Shown: positions 13,812 to 23,011, numbered from the stretch's first letter. The stretch: 32,930 nt of DNA from an uncultured Faecalibacterium sp. (GCA_904394215.1 CAJFNF010000025.1:1-32930), one strand, 5' to 3'. The notes: generated from the letters alone by a model not told the origin. Translations and numbers: made by a program.

Positions 13812-14582
13812 ATGGAAAAGATTGACCTGAACGCCTATCTGGCATCCAACGAATACCCCGGCCGGGGCATTGCAGTGGCCATGGCCCCCGACGGCCGCCA
13901 GATGTTTATCGGCTATTTCATCATGGGCCGCAGCGCCAACAGCCGCAACCGCGTGTTTGACCCGCTGCCCGACCGGGGCGGCATCTGCACCATGGCCGCC
14001 GACCCCGCCAAGCTGGAAGACCCCAGCCTGATCATCTATAACCCGGTGCTGACCCTGGGCTCCACCCACATCGTCACCAACGGCGACCAGACCGACACCA
14101 TCTTTGACGGCATGTGCCATGGCCAGAGCTTTGCAGACGCTTTGCGCACCCGCACCTTTGAGCCGGACGGCCCCAACTGGACCCCCCGCATTTCCGCGGT
14201 GGTCTACGCCGACGGCAGCTACCAGATGAGCATCCTCAAGTCGGCCGACGGCAACGGGGACAGCGTCCAGCGGTATTTCTTTGATTACCCCCAGCCGGTG
14301 GCAGGGGAGGGCCATTTCATCAGCACCTACAAGTGCAACGGCAATCCCATCCCCAGCTTTGAGGGCGAGCCCCTGCGGTTTGCCTGCCCCCGGACGGTGG
14401 GCGACTTTGCCAAGGGGCTGTGGACCAGCCTGAACGAGGACAACAAGGTGAGCCTGTTTGCCCGGGTCATCGACCTGGAGAGCGGCGAGACCGGCGACAT
14501 CATCTACAACAAGTACCAGGCTGTGGAAAGCAGCATGGAGGACCCCCAGGAGCCTGACCTGCTGCCTGAGGAGAAAGAGTGA
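13812..14582 (+). CDS. purO: IMP cyclohydrolase, archaeal PurO type
   Basis: This 256-residue protein is homologous to the archaeal PurO IMP cyclohydrolase family, which closes FAICAR to IMP without the MGS-fold domain of PurH. Family-like stretches are YPGRGIAVAMAPDGRQMFIG, GRSANSRNRVF, HIVTNGDQTDTIFDGM and FEPDGPNWTPRISAV. It is longer than the roughly 200-residue archaeal proteins. The start at 13812 (MEKIDL) follows ACAGGAGGAA. The next gene supplies the AICAR transformylase, so together they replace bifunctional PurH. The acidic tail (EDPQEPDLLPEEKE) is not part of the core fold. Confidence 0.85.
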   Translation: MEKIDLNAYLASNEYPGRGIAVAMAPDGRQMFIGYFIMGRSANSRNRVFDPLPDRGGICTMAADPAKLEDPSLIIYNPVLTLGSTHIVTNGDQTDTIFDGMCHGQSFADALRTRTFEPDGPNWTPRISAVVYADGSYQMSILKSADGNGDSVQRYFFDYPQPVAGEGHFISTYKCNGNPIPSFEGEPLRFACPRTVGDFAKGLWTSLNEDNKVSLFARVIDLESGETGDIIYNKYQAVESSMEDPQEPDLLPEEKE

Positions 14583-14666
14583 GCCCGGCTGCAAAACCGG
14601 TGCATGAGGAAGGGCCCCGGGCCGCTGGCCGGGGGCCGATGGATGGAACAACGTGGAGGTACTGCG

Positions 14667-15848
14667 ATGAATGAACTTGCTCTGAAGTATGGCTGCAACC
14701 CCAACCAGAAGCCCAGCCGCATTTATATGGAAAACGGCGGCGACCTGCCGGTCACCGTCCTGAACGGCAAGCCCGGCTATATCAACTTCCTGGACGCCCT
14801 CAACTCGATCCAGCTGGTGTTCGAGCTCAAGAAGGCCCTGGGCCTGCCGGCAGCCGCCTCCTTCAAGCACGTGTCCCCGGCGGGCGCCGCCCTGGGCCTG
14901 CCCCTGACCGACGTGGAGCGGATGATGTACCACATCGACCCTGAGATGGAGCTGTCCCCCCTGGCCTGCGCCTATGCCCGGGCCCGCGGCGCAGACCGGA
15001 TGTCCTCCTTCGGCGACTGGATCGCCCTGAGCGAGGTCTGCGACGTGCCCACCGCCCAGCTGATCAAGCACGAGGTGTCGGACGGCATCATCGCCCCGGG
15101 CTATGAGCCCGAGGCCCTGGCCATCCTGGCCAGCAAGAAGAAGGGCAACTACAATGTGGTTGCCATCGACCCGGCCTACCGCCCCGCCCCCATCGAGCGC
15201 AAGCAGGTCTACGGCATCACCTTTGAGCAGGGCCGCAACGAGCTGGAGATCAACGCCGACACCATGCTGAACAATTTCGTCACCGAGAACAAGACGGTGA
15301 CCGAGGAGCAGAAGCGGGACCTGATCATCAGCCTGATCACCCTGAAGTACACCCAGTCCAACAGCGTCTGCTACGTCACCGGCGGCCAGACCATCGGCGT
15401 GGGCGCCGGCCAGCAGAGCCGGATCCACTGCACCCGCCTGGCCGGCCAGAAGGCCGACAACTGGCAGCTGCGCCACATGGACAAGGTGCTGAACCTGCCC
15501 TTCCGGGACGACGTCACCAAGCCCAACCGGGACAACGCCATTGATGTGTATATCGGCGACACCCCCGAGGACGTCATCGGCGATGACGTCTGGGCCGAGA
15601 CCTTCACCCGCCAGCCCGAGCCCCTGACCGCAGCGGAGAAGAAGGAGTACCTGAGCCACGTCACCGGCGTCTGCCTGGGCTCCGACGCCTTCTTCCCCTT
15701 CGGCGACAACATCGAGCGGGCACGCCGCAGCGGCGTCACCGCCATTGTCCAGCCCGGCGGCTCCATCCGGGACCAGCAGGTCATCGACACCTGCAACAAG
15801 TACGGCATCGCCATGGCATTCTGCGGCGTGCGCCTGTTCCATCACTGA
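14667..15848 (+). CDS. Stand-alone AICAR formyltransferase (PurH C-terminal domain)
   Basis: This 393-residue protein corresponds to the AICAR transformylase half of PurH and lacks the N-terminal cyclohydrolase domain. It formylates AICAR with 10-formyl-tetrahydrofolate. Recognisable are LKYGCNPNQKPSRIY (PurH: RYGxNPHQ), the catalytic Lys-His pair in SFKHVSPAGAA, TLKYTQSNSVCY, GVGAGQQSRIHCTRLA, SDAFFPFGDNIERA and IVQPGGSIRDQQVI. The ATG at 14667 follows GTGGAGG; an earlier in-frame codon at 14604 has no such site. The cyclohydrolase step is covered by the upstream purO-type gene. It is usually annotated purH, which could mislead about its activity. Confidence 0.93.
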   Translation: MNELALKYGCNPNQKPSRIYMENGGDLPVTVLNGKPGYINFLDALNSIQLVFELKKALGLPAAASFKHVSPAGAALGLPLTDVERMMYHIDPEMELSPLACAYARARGADRMSSFGDWIALSEVCDVPTAQLIKHEVSDGIIAPGYEPEALAILASKKKGNYNVVAIDPAYRPAPIERKQVYGITFEQGRNELEINADTMLNNFVTENKTVTEEQKRDLIISLITLKYTQSNSVCYVTGGQTIGVGAGQQSRIHCTRLAGQKADNWQLRHMDKVLNLPFRDDVTKPNRDNAIDVYIGDTPEDVIGDDVWAETFTRQPEPLTAAEKKEYLSHVTGVCLGSDAFFPFGDNIERARRSGVTAIVQPGGSIRDQQVIDTCNKYGIAMAFCGVRLFHH

Positions 15849-15869
15849 TCCAAAAGGGAGGCAGCTGTG

Positions 15870-17165
15870 ATGAAAATTCTGGTAGTGGGCGGCGGCGGCC
15901 GGGAACACGCCATCATCCGGGCCCTGAAAAAGAGCCCCGCGTGCGGCGAGATCTGGTGCGCCCCCGGCAACGGCGGCATCGGCTATGATGCCAAGTGCAA
16001 GGACATCAAGGCCACCGACGTGGAGGCCATGGTGGCCTTCGCCAAGGAAGAGGCCTTCGACTATGTGGTGGTGGCCCAGGATGACCCCCTGGCCCTGGGC
16101 ATGGTGGATGCCCTGGCAGCGGTGGGCATCCCCGCCTTTGGCCCCGACAAGGCCGCGGCCCGGATCGAGGCCTCCAAGGTCTTTTCCAAGAACCTGATGA
16201 AGAAATACGGCATCCCCACCGCCGATTATGAGACCTTCAGCGACCCCGCCAAGGTGATGGACTACATCCGGGCCAAGAACAAGTACCCGGTGGTCATCAA
16301 GGCCGACGGCCTGGCCCTGGGCAAGGGGGTCCTGATCTGTGAGGACGAGGCCCAGGCCGAGGCCGGGGTCAAGGAGATCATGCTGGACAAGAAGTTCGGC
16401 GCTTCGGGCAACCAGGTGGTGGTGGAGGAATTCCTCACCGGCCCCGAGGTCAGCGTCCTCAGCTTCACCGACGGCAAGGTGGTGAAACCCATGGTGTCCT
16501 CCATGGACCACAAGCGGGCAGAGGACAACGACACCGGCCTCAACACCGGCGGCATGGGCACCATCGCCCCCAACCCCTACTACACCCCCGCAGTGGCCGA
16601 CCGGTGCATGAAGGAGATCTTCCTGCCCACCATCCAGGCCATGGCGGCCGAGGGCTGCCCCTTCAAGGGCTGCCTGTACTTCGGCCTGATGATCACCCCC
16701 GACGGCCCCAAGGTCATCGAGTACAACTGCCGGTTCGGCGACCCTGAGGCCCAGGTGGTGCTGCCCTTGCTGGAGAGCGACCTGCTCACCGTTATGACCG
16801 CCTGCACCAACGGCACCCTGGCCGACACCGAGGTCAAGTTCAGCAGCGGCGCCGCCGCCTGCGTGATCCTGGCTTCGGGTGGCTACCCGGTCCAGTATGA
16901 GAAGGGCAAGGAGATCACCGGCCTCACTGAAGGCCAGCTGCCCGGGGTGGCCGACGTCACCGTCTACCACGCCGGCACCGCCGTCAAGGGCGGCAAGCTG
17001 GTGACCGCCGGCGGCCGTGTGCTGGGGGTCACCGCCACCGCAGGCGACCTGCCCGCAGCCCTGGCCAAGGCCTACCAGGCCGCCGACCAGATCCACTTTG
17101 ACAAGCTCCACCGCCGCAGCGACATCGGCCGCCGGGCCCTCCAGGCCCTCCAGGCCCAAAAGTAA
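15870..17165 (+). CDS. purD: Phosphoribosylamine-glycine ligase PurD
   Basis: This 431-residue ATP-grasp enzyme joins phosphoribosylamine and glycine to GAR. The N-domain opens KILVVGGGGREHAI and has APGNGG. The ATP-grasp core shows VIKADGLALGKGV, NTGGMGTIAPNPYY and VIEYNCRFGDPEAQVVLPLL. Length is standard. GGGAGG lies upstream of the ATG at 15870, and a GTG immediately before it is a less likely start. It sits 21 bases after the AICAR transformylase gene. Confidence 0.97.
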   Translation: MKILVVGGGGREHAIIRALKKSPACGEIWCAPGNGGIGYDAKCKDIKATDVEAMVAFAKEEAFDYVVVAQDDPLALGMVDALAAVGIPAFGPDKAAARIEASKVFSKNLMKKYGIPTADYETFSDPAKVMDYIRAKNKYPVVIKADGLALGKGVLICEDEAQAEAGVKEIMLDKKFGASGNQVVVEEFLTGPEVSVLSFTDGKVVKPMVSSMDHKRAEDNDTGLNTGGMGTIAPNPYYTPAVADRCMKEIFLPTIQAMAAEGCPFKGCLYFGLMITPDGPKVIEYNCRFGDPEAQVVLPLLESDLLTVMTACTNGTLADTEVKFSSGAAACVILASGGYPVQYEKGKEITGLTEGQLPGVADVTVYHAGTAVKGGKLVTAGGRVLGVTATAGDLPAALAKAYQAADQIHFDKLHRRSDIGRRALQALQAQK

Positions 17166-17243
17166 CCACCCCGCGGCAGGGAAGTACCATGCAGACAGGC
17201 CCCCGGCGGGGCCTTGCAGATAGAGATTTGAGGAGATGAGCCC

Positions 17244-20200
17244 ATGGTTTACAGAATCTATGTGGAAAAAAAGCCGGGCTTCGACGGCGAGGTGCGCCAG
17301 CTCCAGAACGAGCTGAGCACCCTGCTGGGCATCCGCAGCCTCACCGGCCTGCGGCTGCTCAACCGCTACGACGTCGAGGGCATTTCGGAGCAGCTGTTCC
17401 AGCAGTGCGCCAGCACCGTGTTTAGCGAGCCCCCTGTGGACAACACCTATGACACCCTGCCTGAACATGCAGGGGCCGCCTTCGCCGTGGAGTACCTGCC
17501 CGGCCAGTTTGACCAGCGGGCTGATTCGGCTGCCGAGTGCATCCAGCTGATCAGCCAGGGCGAGCGCCCCCTGGTGCGCTCGGCCAAGGTCTACCTGCTG
17601 GAAGGCAATGTCAGCGGGGAAGAGCTGGAAGAGATCAAGAAATACGTCATCAACCCGGTGGAGGCCCGTGAGGCTTCCCTGGACACCAAACAGACCCTCC
17701 AGATGACCTATGCGGTGCCCGCCGCTGTGGCCACCCTCACCGGCTTCAACGAGCTGGACGAGGCAGGCCTCCACGCCTTCATCCAGGAGAAGGGCCTGGC
17801 CATGGACTATGGCGACATCAAGTTCTGCCAGGACTACTTCAAGAGCGAAGGCCGCGAGCCCACCATCACCGAGATCAAGATGATCGACACCTACTGGTCG
17901 GACCACTGCCGCCACACCACCTTCGGCACCATCCTGGACGACGTCCAGATCGACGACGAGGTGGTCCAGGCCGCCTTTGACCGGTACATGGCCCTGCGGC
18001 AGGAGACCGGCCGCACCCAGAAACCCCGCTGCCTGATGGATGTGGCCACCATCGGCGCCAAGGCCCTGAAAAAAGAGGGCATCCTGAAGAACCTGGACGA
18101 GAGCGACGAGATCAACGCCTGCACCGTCAAGATCAAGTGCGACGTGGACGGCGAGGACCAGGACTGGCTGTTCCTGTTCAAGAACGAGACCCACAACCAC
18201 CCCACCGAGATCGAGCCCTTCGGCGGCGCAGCCACCTGCATCGGCGGCGCCATCCGTGACCCCCTGTCCGGCCGCAGCTATGTCTACCAGGCCATGCGTG
18301 TCACCGGCGCCGGTGACCCCCTGGTGCCGGTCAGCGAGACCCTGCCCGGCAAGCTGCCCCAGCGCAAGCTGGTGACCACCGCCGCCGCAGGCTATTCCTC
18401 CTACGGCAACCAGATCGGCCTGGCCACCGGCCAGGTGGATGAGATCTACCATCCCGGCTATGTGGCCAAGCGGATGGAGATCGGCGCTGTTGTAGGCGCC
18501 ACCCCCGCCAGCCATGTCCGCCGCGAGTGCCCCGCCCCCGGGGACAAGATCGTCCTGCTGGGCGGCCGCACCGGCCGCGACGGCATCGGCGGCGCCACCG
18601 GCTCCTCCAAGGCCCACAACCACGAGAGCCTGGAGAGCTGCGGCGCCGAGGTCCAGAAGGGCAACGCCCCCATCGAGCGCAAGCTGCAGCGGCTGTTCCG
18701 CCGGGAGGATGCCTGCCGGATGATCAAGCGCTGCAACGACTTTGGCGCCGGCGGCGTGTCGGTGGCCATCGGCGAGCTGGCCGACGGCCTGTACATCGAC
18801 CTGAACAAGGTCACCAAGAAGTATGAGGGCCTGGACGGCACCGAGCTGGCCATCAGCGAGAGCCAGGAGCGGATGGCCGTGGCCCTGGCCCCCGAGGACG
18901 TGGACAAGTTCATCGCCCTGGCCGCCCAGGAGAACCTGGAGGCCACCGTGGTGGCCACCGTCACCGAGGAAAAGCGGCTCAAGATGGTGTGGAACGGCAC
19001 CGCCATCGTGGACATCAGCCGGGAGTTCCTGAACTCCAACGGCGCCGAGAAGCACCAGAAGGTCCATGTGGAGCGGGGCACCGTCTGGCAGCCCCAGTGG
19101 GCCGGCAAGACCTTCGCCGACCAGATGAAGAGCATGGTGGGCGACCTGAACGTCTGCAGCAAGAAGGGCCTCAGCGAGCGGTTCGACTCCACCATCGGCG
19201 CCGCCACCGTCCTGATGCCCTTCGGCGGCGTCTACCAGCTGACCCCCCAGATGGCCATGGTGGCCAAACTGCCGGTGGATGGCGAAACCACCACCTGCTC
19301 GGGCATGGCCTGGGGCTACAACCCCTACCTGATGAGCGCCGACCAGTACAAGGGCGCCATGCTGTCGGTGGTGGACAGCGTCACCAAGCTGGTGGCCGCC
19401 GGCTTCCGGTATGAGGACGCCTACCTGACCTTCCAGGAGTACTTCGAGCGGCTGGGCGACAAGCCCGAGCGCTGGGGCAAGCCCCTGGCCGCCCTGCTGG
19501 GCGCCCTGGATGCCCAGATGGGCCTGGGCATCGGCGCCATCGGCGGCAAGGACAGCATGTCCGGATCCTTCGAGGACCTGGATGTGCCTCCCACTCTGGT
19601 GTCCTTTGCCACCGCCATCGGCAAGACCAACCGTGTGGTGTCCACCGAGTTCAAGAAGAGCCACAGCTCGGTGGTGCTGCTGCGCCCCTTCTACAAAGAG
19701 GACGGCATCACCCCCAACTTTGAATCCCTGAAGGCCAACTACTACATCACCGAACAGCTGATCAAGAAGGGCGTCGTCCTGTCTGCATCGGCTGTGGGCT
19801 ACGGCGGCGTGGCCGAGGCCCTGTTCAAGATGTGCCTGGGCAACCATGTGGGCTTTGAGATGATCGCCGACATGACCCCCGAGGAACTGTTCGAGCCCGC
19901 CTACGGCTCCCTGGTGCTGGAAATTGCCAGCGGCGCCCCCGCCGGCAAGCTGCTGGGCGTCACCGTCCACGACTACACCTTCACCGCCTGCGGCGAGACC
20001 CTGGATATGCCCGCCCTGCAGGAGGTGTGGGAGTCCAAGCTGGAGCCGGTGTACCCCTACCGCAAGGCAGGCCCCACCGTGGAGGCTGTCAACGGCAAGA
20101 TTAATCCCCCCGCCGCACCCAAGATCGGCGTGGCCAAGCCCAAGGTCATCATCCCGGTGTTCCCCGGCACCAACTGCGAGTATGACACCGCCAAGGCCTT

Positions 20201-20936
20201 CCGGGCCGCCGGCGCCGACCCCGAGATCCTGGTGATCCGCAACCTGACCCCCGCCGACGTCACCGCCAGCTGCGAGGCCCTGGTGAAGGCCATCGACGCC
20301 TCCCAGATCGTCATGCTGCCCGGCGGCTTCTCGGGCGGCGACGAGCCGGACGGCAGCGCCAAGTTCATCGCTTCCTTCTTCCGTTCTCCCGCCGTCACCG
20401 AGGCGGTGCGCCGCCTGCTGTTCCAGCGGGACGGCCTGATGCTGGGCATCTGCAACGGCTTCCAGGCCCTGATCAAGCTGGGCCTGGTGCCCTACGGCGA
20501 CATCCGGCCCATCACGGCGGAAGACCCCACCCTGACCTTCAACACCATCGGCCGCCATCAGAGCATGCTGGTCCGCACCCGCATCGCCTCCACCGGCAGC
20601 CCCTGGCTCAGCCGCTGCGACGCCAGCGAGGAGTACCTGGTGCCCATCAGCCACGGCGAGGGCCGCTTTGTGGCGCCCCAGGCTGTGCTGGACCAGCTGG
20701 TGGCCAACGGCCAGGTAGCCACCCAGTATGTGGACCTGGAGGGCCATCCCACCATGGACCTGCGCTACAACCCCAACGGCTCGATGCTGGCCATCGAGGG
20801 CATCACCAGCCCCGACGGCCGGATCCTGGGCAAGATGGGCCACTCCGAGCGCCGGGGCGACCGCCTGTACCAGAACGTCACCGGCGAGAAGTTCCAGCCC
20901 ATCTTCGAGGGCGGCGTGGATTACTTCCGCCTGTAA
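17244..20936 (+). CDS. purL: Phosphoribosylformylglycinamidine synthase, single chain
   Basis: This 1230-residue enzyme amidates FGAR to FGAM with glutamine and ATP. It is the one-chain clostridial clade, in which PurS-like, PurL and PurQ parts are fused. An N-terminal linker region is followed by the first synthetase repeat with DHCRHTTF (about residue 220) and the HNHPTEIEPFGGAATCIGG segment (about 316). The glutaminase begins near residue 966 (FPGTNCEYDTAKAF), with nucleophile Cys1070 in GICNGFQ and partners His1200 and Glu1202 in GHSER. No frameshift is visible. TTGAGGAGATGA precedes the ATG. No separate purS or purQ is needed. Confidence 0.97.
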   Translation: MVYRIYVEKKPGFDGEVRQLQNELSTLLGIRSLTGLRLLNRYDVEGISEQLFQQCASTVFSEPPVDNTYDTLPEHAGAAFAVEYLPGQFDQRADSAAECIQLISQGERPLVRSAKVYLLEGNVSGEELEEIKKYVINPVEAREASLDTKQTLQMTYAVPAAVATLTGFNELDEAGLHAFIQEKGLAMDYGDIKFCQDYFKSEGREPTITEIKMIDTYWSDHCRHTTFGTILDDVQIDDEVVQAAFDRYMALRQETGRTQKPRCLMDVATIGAKALKKEGILKNLDESDEINACTVKIKCDVDGEDQDWLFLFKNETHNHPTEIEPFGGAATCIGGAIRDPLSGRSYVYQAMRVTGAGDPLVPVSETLPGKLPQRKLVTTAAAGYSSYGNQIGLATGQVDEIYHPGYVAKRMEIGAVVGATPASHVRRECPAPGDKIVLLGGRTGRDGIGGATGSSKAHNHESLESCGAEVQKGNAPIERKLQRLFRREDACRMIKRCNDFGAGGVSVAIGELADGLYIDLNKVTKKYEGLDGTELAISESQERMAVALAPEDVDKFIALAAQENLEATVVATVTEEKRLKMVWNGTAIVDISREFLNSNGAEKHQKVHVERGTVWQPQWAGKTFADQMKSMVGDLNVCSKKGLSERFDSTIGAATVLMPFGGVYQLTPQMAMVAKLPVDGETTTCSGMAWGYNPYLMSADQYKGAMLSVVDSVTKLVAAGFRYEDAYLTFQEYFERLGDKPERWGKPLAALLGALDAQMGLGIGAIGGKDSMSGSFEDLDVPPTLVSFATAIGKTNRVVSTEFKKSHSSVVLLRPFYKEDGITPNFESLKANYYITEQLIKKGVVLSASAVGYGGVAEALFKMCLGNHVGFEMIADMTPEELFEPAYGSLVLEIASGAPAGKLLGVTVHDYTFTACGETLDMPALQEVWESKLEPVYPYRKAGPTVEAVNGKINPPAAPKIGVAKPKVIIPVFPGTNCEYDTAKAFRAAGADPEILVIRNLTPADVTASCEALVKAIDASQIVMLPGGFSGGDEPDGSAKFIASFFRSPAVTEAVRRLLFQRDGLMLGICNGFQALIKLGLVPYGDIRPITAEDPTLTFNTIGRHQSMLVRTRIASTGSPWLSRCDASEEYLVPISHGEGRFVAPQAVLDQLVANGQVATQYVDLEGHPTMDLRYNPNGSMLAIEGITSPDGRILGKMGHSERRGDRLYQNVTGEKFQPIFEGGVDYFRL

Positions 20937-20955
20937 CAGATAGGAGAAAAAGCCA

Positions 20956-22401
20956 ATGTCTCAGCATGACCGCTATATCAGTCCTTTTTCCACCCGCTAT
21001 GCCTCGGACGAGATGCAGTACATCTTCTCGGAGGACAACAAGTTCCGCACCTGGCGGCGCCTGTGGGTGGCCCTGGCCCGGGCCGAGATGAACCAGGGCC
21101 TGGACAACATCACCCCCGCCATGGTGGCTGAGCTGGAAGCCCACGTGGACGACATCAACTATGATGTGGCCTCCGCCCGTGAAAAGCTGGTGCGCCACGA
21201 CGTCATGAGCCACGTCTACGCCTATGGCCAGCAGTGCCCCCAGGCCGCCGGCATCATCCACCTGGGCGCCACCAGCTGCTATGTGGGCGACAACACCGAC
21301 ATCATCATCATGCGCCAGGGCCTGGAACTGGTGCGCAAAAAGCTGGTGGGCGTGCTGGCCAAGCTGGCCCGCTTCGCCAAGACCTACAAGGATATGCCCT
21401 GCATGGCCTACACCCACGGCCAGCCCGCCCAGCCCACCACCGTGGGCAAGCGGGCCACCCTGTGGGCCAACGAGCTGGTGATGGACCTGGGCGAGATCGA
21501 CCACCGCCTGGAGACCCTCCAGCTCCGGGGCGTCAAGGGCACCACCGGCACCCAGGCCAGCTTCATGGAGCTGTTCAAGGGGGACGCCGACAAGATCCGC
21601 GCCGTGGACGCCGAGATCGCCAAGGAGATGGGCTTTGACCCGGGGGCAGTGATCCCCGTGTCGGGCCAGACCTACAGCCGCAAGGTGGACGCCTTCATCC
21701 TCAACGCCCTGGCCGGCATCGGCCAGAGCTGCATGAAGTTCGCCACCGACCTGCGCCTGCTGGCCAACTTCAAGGAGATGGAAGAGCCCTTCGAGAAGAA
21801 CCAGATCGGTTCTTCCGCCATGCCCTACAAGCGCAACCCCATGCGCTGCGAGCGGATCTGCGCCCTGGCCCGGTACCTGATGGTGGACGTGCTGAACCCC
21901 AGCTTCACCGCCGGCACCCAGTGGTTTGAGCGGACCCTGGACGACAGCGCCAACAAGCGGATCGCCATGGCCGAGGGCTTCCTGGCCGCCGACGCCATCC
22001 TGAACATCATGCTGAACGTCACCGACGGCCTGGTGGTGTACCCCAAAGTCATCCGCAGCCGCCTGATGGCCGAGCTGCCCTTCATGGCCAGCGAGAACAT
22101 CATGATGCAGGCAGTGGAAAAGGGCGGCAACCGCCAGGAGCTCCACGAGCGGCTGCGCCAGCACGCCATCGCCGCCGGCAAGCAGGTCAAGGAAGAGGGC
22201 CTGCCCAACGACATGGTGGACCGGATTGCCGGCGACCCGGCCTTTGGCCTGACCCGCGAGGAGATCCAGGCCGGCCTGATCCCCGAGAACTTTGTGGGCC
22301 GCGCCCCCCAGCAGGTGGAGGAGTTCCTGGCCAACGTCCTGCAGCCCATCTTCAACAAGTACCCTGAGGCCCTGGATCAGAACGCCGACCTGAGCGTCTG
22401 A
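20956..22401 (+). CDS. purB: Adenylosuccinate lyase PurB
   Basis: This 481-residue enzyme of the fumarase/aspartase superfamily splits SAICAR to AICAR and adenylosuccinate to AMP, releasing fumarate. The superfamily signature appears as SSAMPYKRNPMRCE near residue 286, with IHLGATSCYVGDNTD and YTHGQPAQPTTVGKR further upstream. TAGGAG lies ahead of the ATG, 19 bases after the purL stop. It is the last gene of the purine operon and is followed by a strong stem. No purC is present, so its SAICAR substrate must come from an enzyme encoded elsewhere. Confidence 0.96.
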   Translation: MSQHDRYISPFSTRYASDEMQYIFSEDNKFRTWRRLWVALARAEMNQGLDNITPAMVAELEAHVDDINYDVASAREKLVRHDVMSHVYAYGQQCPQAAGIIHLGATSCYVGDNTDIIIMRQGLELVRKKLVGVLAKLARFAKTYKDMPCMAYTHGQPAQPTTVGKRATLWANELVMDLGEIDHRLETLQLRGVKGTTGTQASFMELFKGDADKIRAVDAEIAKEMGFDPGAVIPVSGQTYSRKVDAFILNALAGIGQSCMKFATDLRLLANFKEMEEPFEKNQIGSSAMPYKRNPMRCERICALARYLMVDVLNPSFTAGTQWFERTLDDSANKRIAMAEGFLAADAILNIMLNVTDGLVVYPKVIRSRLMAELPFMASENIMMQAVEKGGNRQELHERLRQHAIAAGKQVKEEGLPNDMVDRIAGDPAFGLTREEIQAGLIPENFVGRAPQQVEEFLANVLQPIFNKYPEALDQNADLSV

Positions 22402-22431
22402 TCCCCCTGCGCCTTTCCATCAGACACAAGC

Positions 22432-22478
22432 AAGACCCCCGGACTGGCAGCCATGCCGGCCCGGGGGTCTTGGCTTTA
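22432..22478 (+). terminator. Terminator of the purine operon
   Basis: AAGACCCCCGG (22432-22442) pairs perfectly with CCGGGGGTCTT (22461-22471), followed only by GGCTTTAT. The stem is strong and the U-tract poor. It also lies just beyond the stop of the minus-strand small frame. Confidence 0.65.
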
Positions 22479-22568
22479 TGGAATGTGCGTGATCAGCCAG
22501 TCCAGACTATACAGGTAGAAAAACCAATAGATTTGGATGGCCTGAAGCATGGCGGCGGCCAGATACAT
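22476..22568 (-). CDS. Possible 30-residue hydrophobic peptide
   Basis: The frame would encode a 30-residue, almost wholly hydrophobic peptide rich in Tyr and Trp (MYLAAAMLQAIQIYWFFYLY, then SLDWLITHIP), enough for one membrane helix. Support comes from a strong ribosome site, ACGGAGGA, eight bases before the ATG, and a TTGACT box further upstream. It is divergent from a small XRE regulator. I recognise no family. A membrane-acting toxin-like or regulatory peptide is possible, but it could also be spurious. Confidence 0.4.
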   Translation of the reverse strand: MYLAAAMLQAIQIYWFFYLYSLDWLITHIP

Positions 22569-22634
22569 GGTGGAATCCTCCGTTGATGAATGTGCATGCC
22601 GGCTGATGCATTGATTCCAGTACAGATATTTACG

Positions 22635-22671
22635 AAAGTCAATAGTAAAGATTTGTATTAAACTATACTTT
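22635..22671. promoter_or_regulatory. Imperfect inverted repeat between divergent small genes
   Basis: AAAGT and ATAGT (22635-22639, 22642-22646) are mirrored by ACTAT and ACTTT (22662-22671), with a 2-base offset. It lies just before the XRE gene and overlaps a TATACT box, as expected for an autoregulatory operator. Confidence 0.35.
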
Positions 22672-22698
22672 GTCCATCCAAAGAAAAGGGGGATGGAC

Positions 22699-22908
22699 AT
22701 GGATTACATCAAGCGGATGCGGGACCTGCGGGAGGACCGGGACAAGACCCAGCAGGAGATTGCCCGGGTGCTGGGCACCTCCCAGACCATGTATGCCCGG
22801 TATGAGCGGGGGGCCAACGAGCTGCCCATCCGCCATCTGGTCACCCTGTGCAGGTATTACGGGGTCAGCGCGGACTATCTGCTGGGGCTGAAAGACGAAA
22901 TGTATTGA
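22699..22908 (+). CDS. Small XRE-family helix-turn-helix regulator
   Basis: This 69-residue protein is made almost entirely of a Cro/C1-type DNA-binding domain. TQQEIARVLGTSQTMYARYE is the helix-turn-helix, and LVTLCRYYGVSADYLLGL is the usual closing segment. There is no ligand or oligomerisation domain. The ATG at 22699 is preferred because AAAAGGGGG lies about six bases upstream, whereas the ATG at 22693 is nearly on top of it. Its targets are unknown; the divergent hydrophobic-peptide frame and its own promoter are the nearest candidates. Confidence 0.85.
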   Translation: MDYIKRMRDLREDRDKTQQEIARVLGTSQTMYARYERGANELPIRHLVTLCRYYGVSADYLLGLKDEMY

Positions 22909-22928
22909 TTCCCAAACGGCGCAAAATA

Positions 22929-22937
22929 TGGTACAAT
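22929..22937 (+). promoter_or_regulatory. Extended -10 promoter for rsuA
   Basis: TGG followed by TACAAT (22932-22937) is an extended -10 element about 75 bases upstream of rsuA. The same ATGGTACAATAG is found before the ECF sigma gene at 30815. No good -35 is seen at the standard distance. Confidence 0.5.
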
Positions 22938-23011
22938 AGAAAACAACAGAAAGACAGAAGCAGCCGCTGCGGCGGCGCCGGGCCGGTGCCCGGGACAGGA
23001 GGGGATAAGAG

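Noticed and set aside
13632-20843. Minus-strand open frame of 2403 codons
   Set aside because: It is antisense to purN, purO, the transformylase gene, purD and purL, which carry full family motifs. The frame is open only because of the C/G third-position bias, and its product is a low-complexity Gly/His/Gln/Val/Leu mix.
22693-22698. Earlier start codon for the XRE regulator
   Set aside because: The ATG at 22693 is almost on top of the AAAAGGGGG ribosome site; 22699 has proper spacing.
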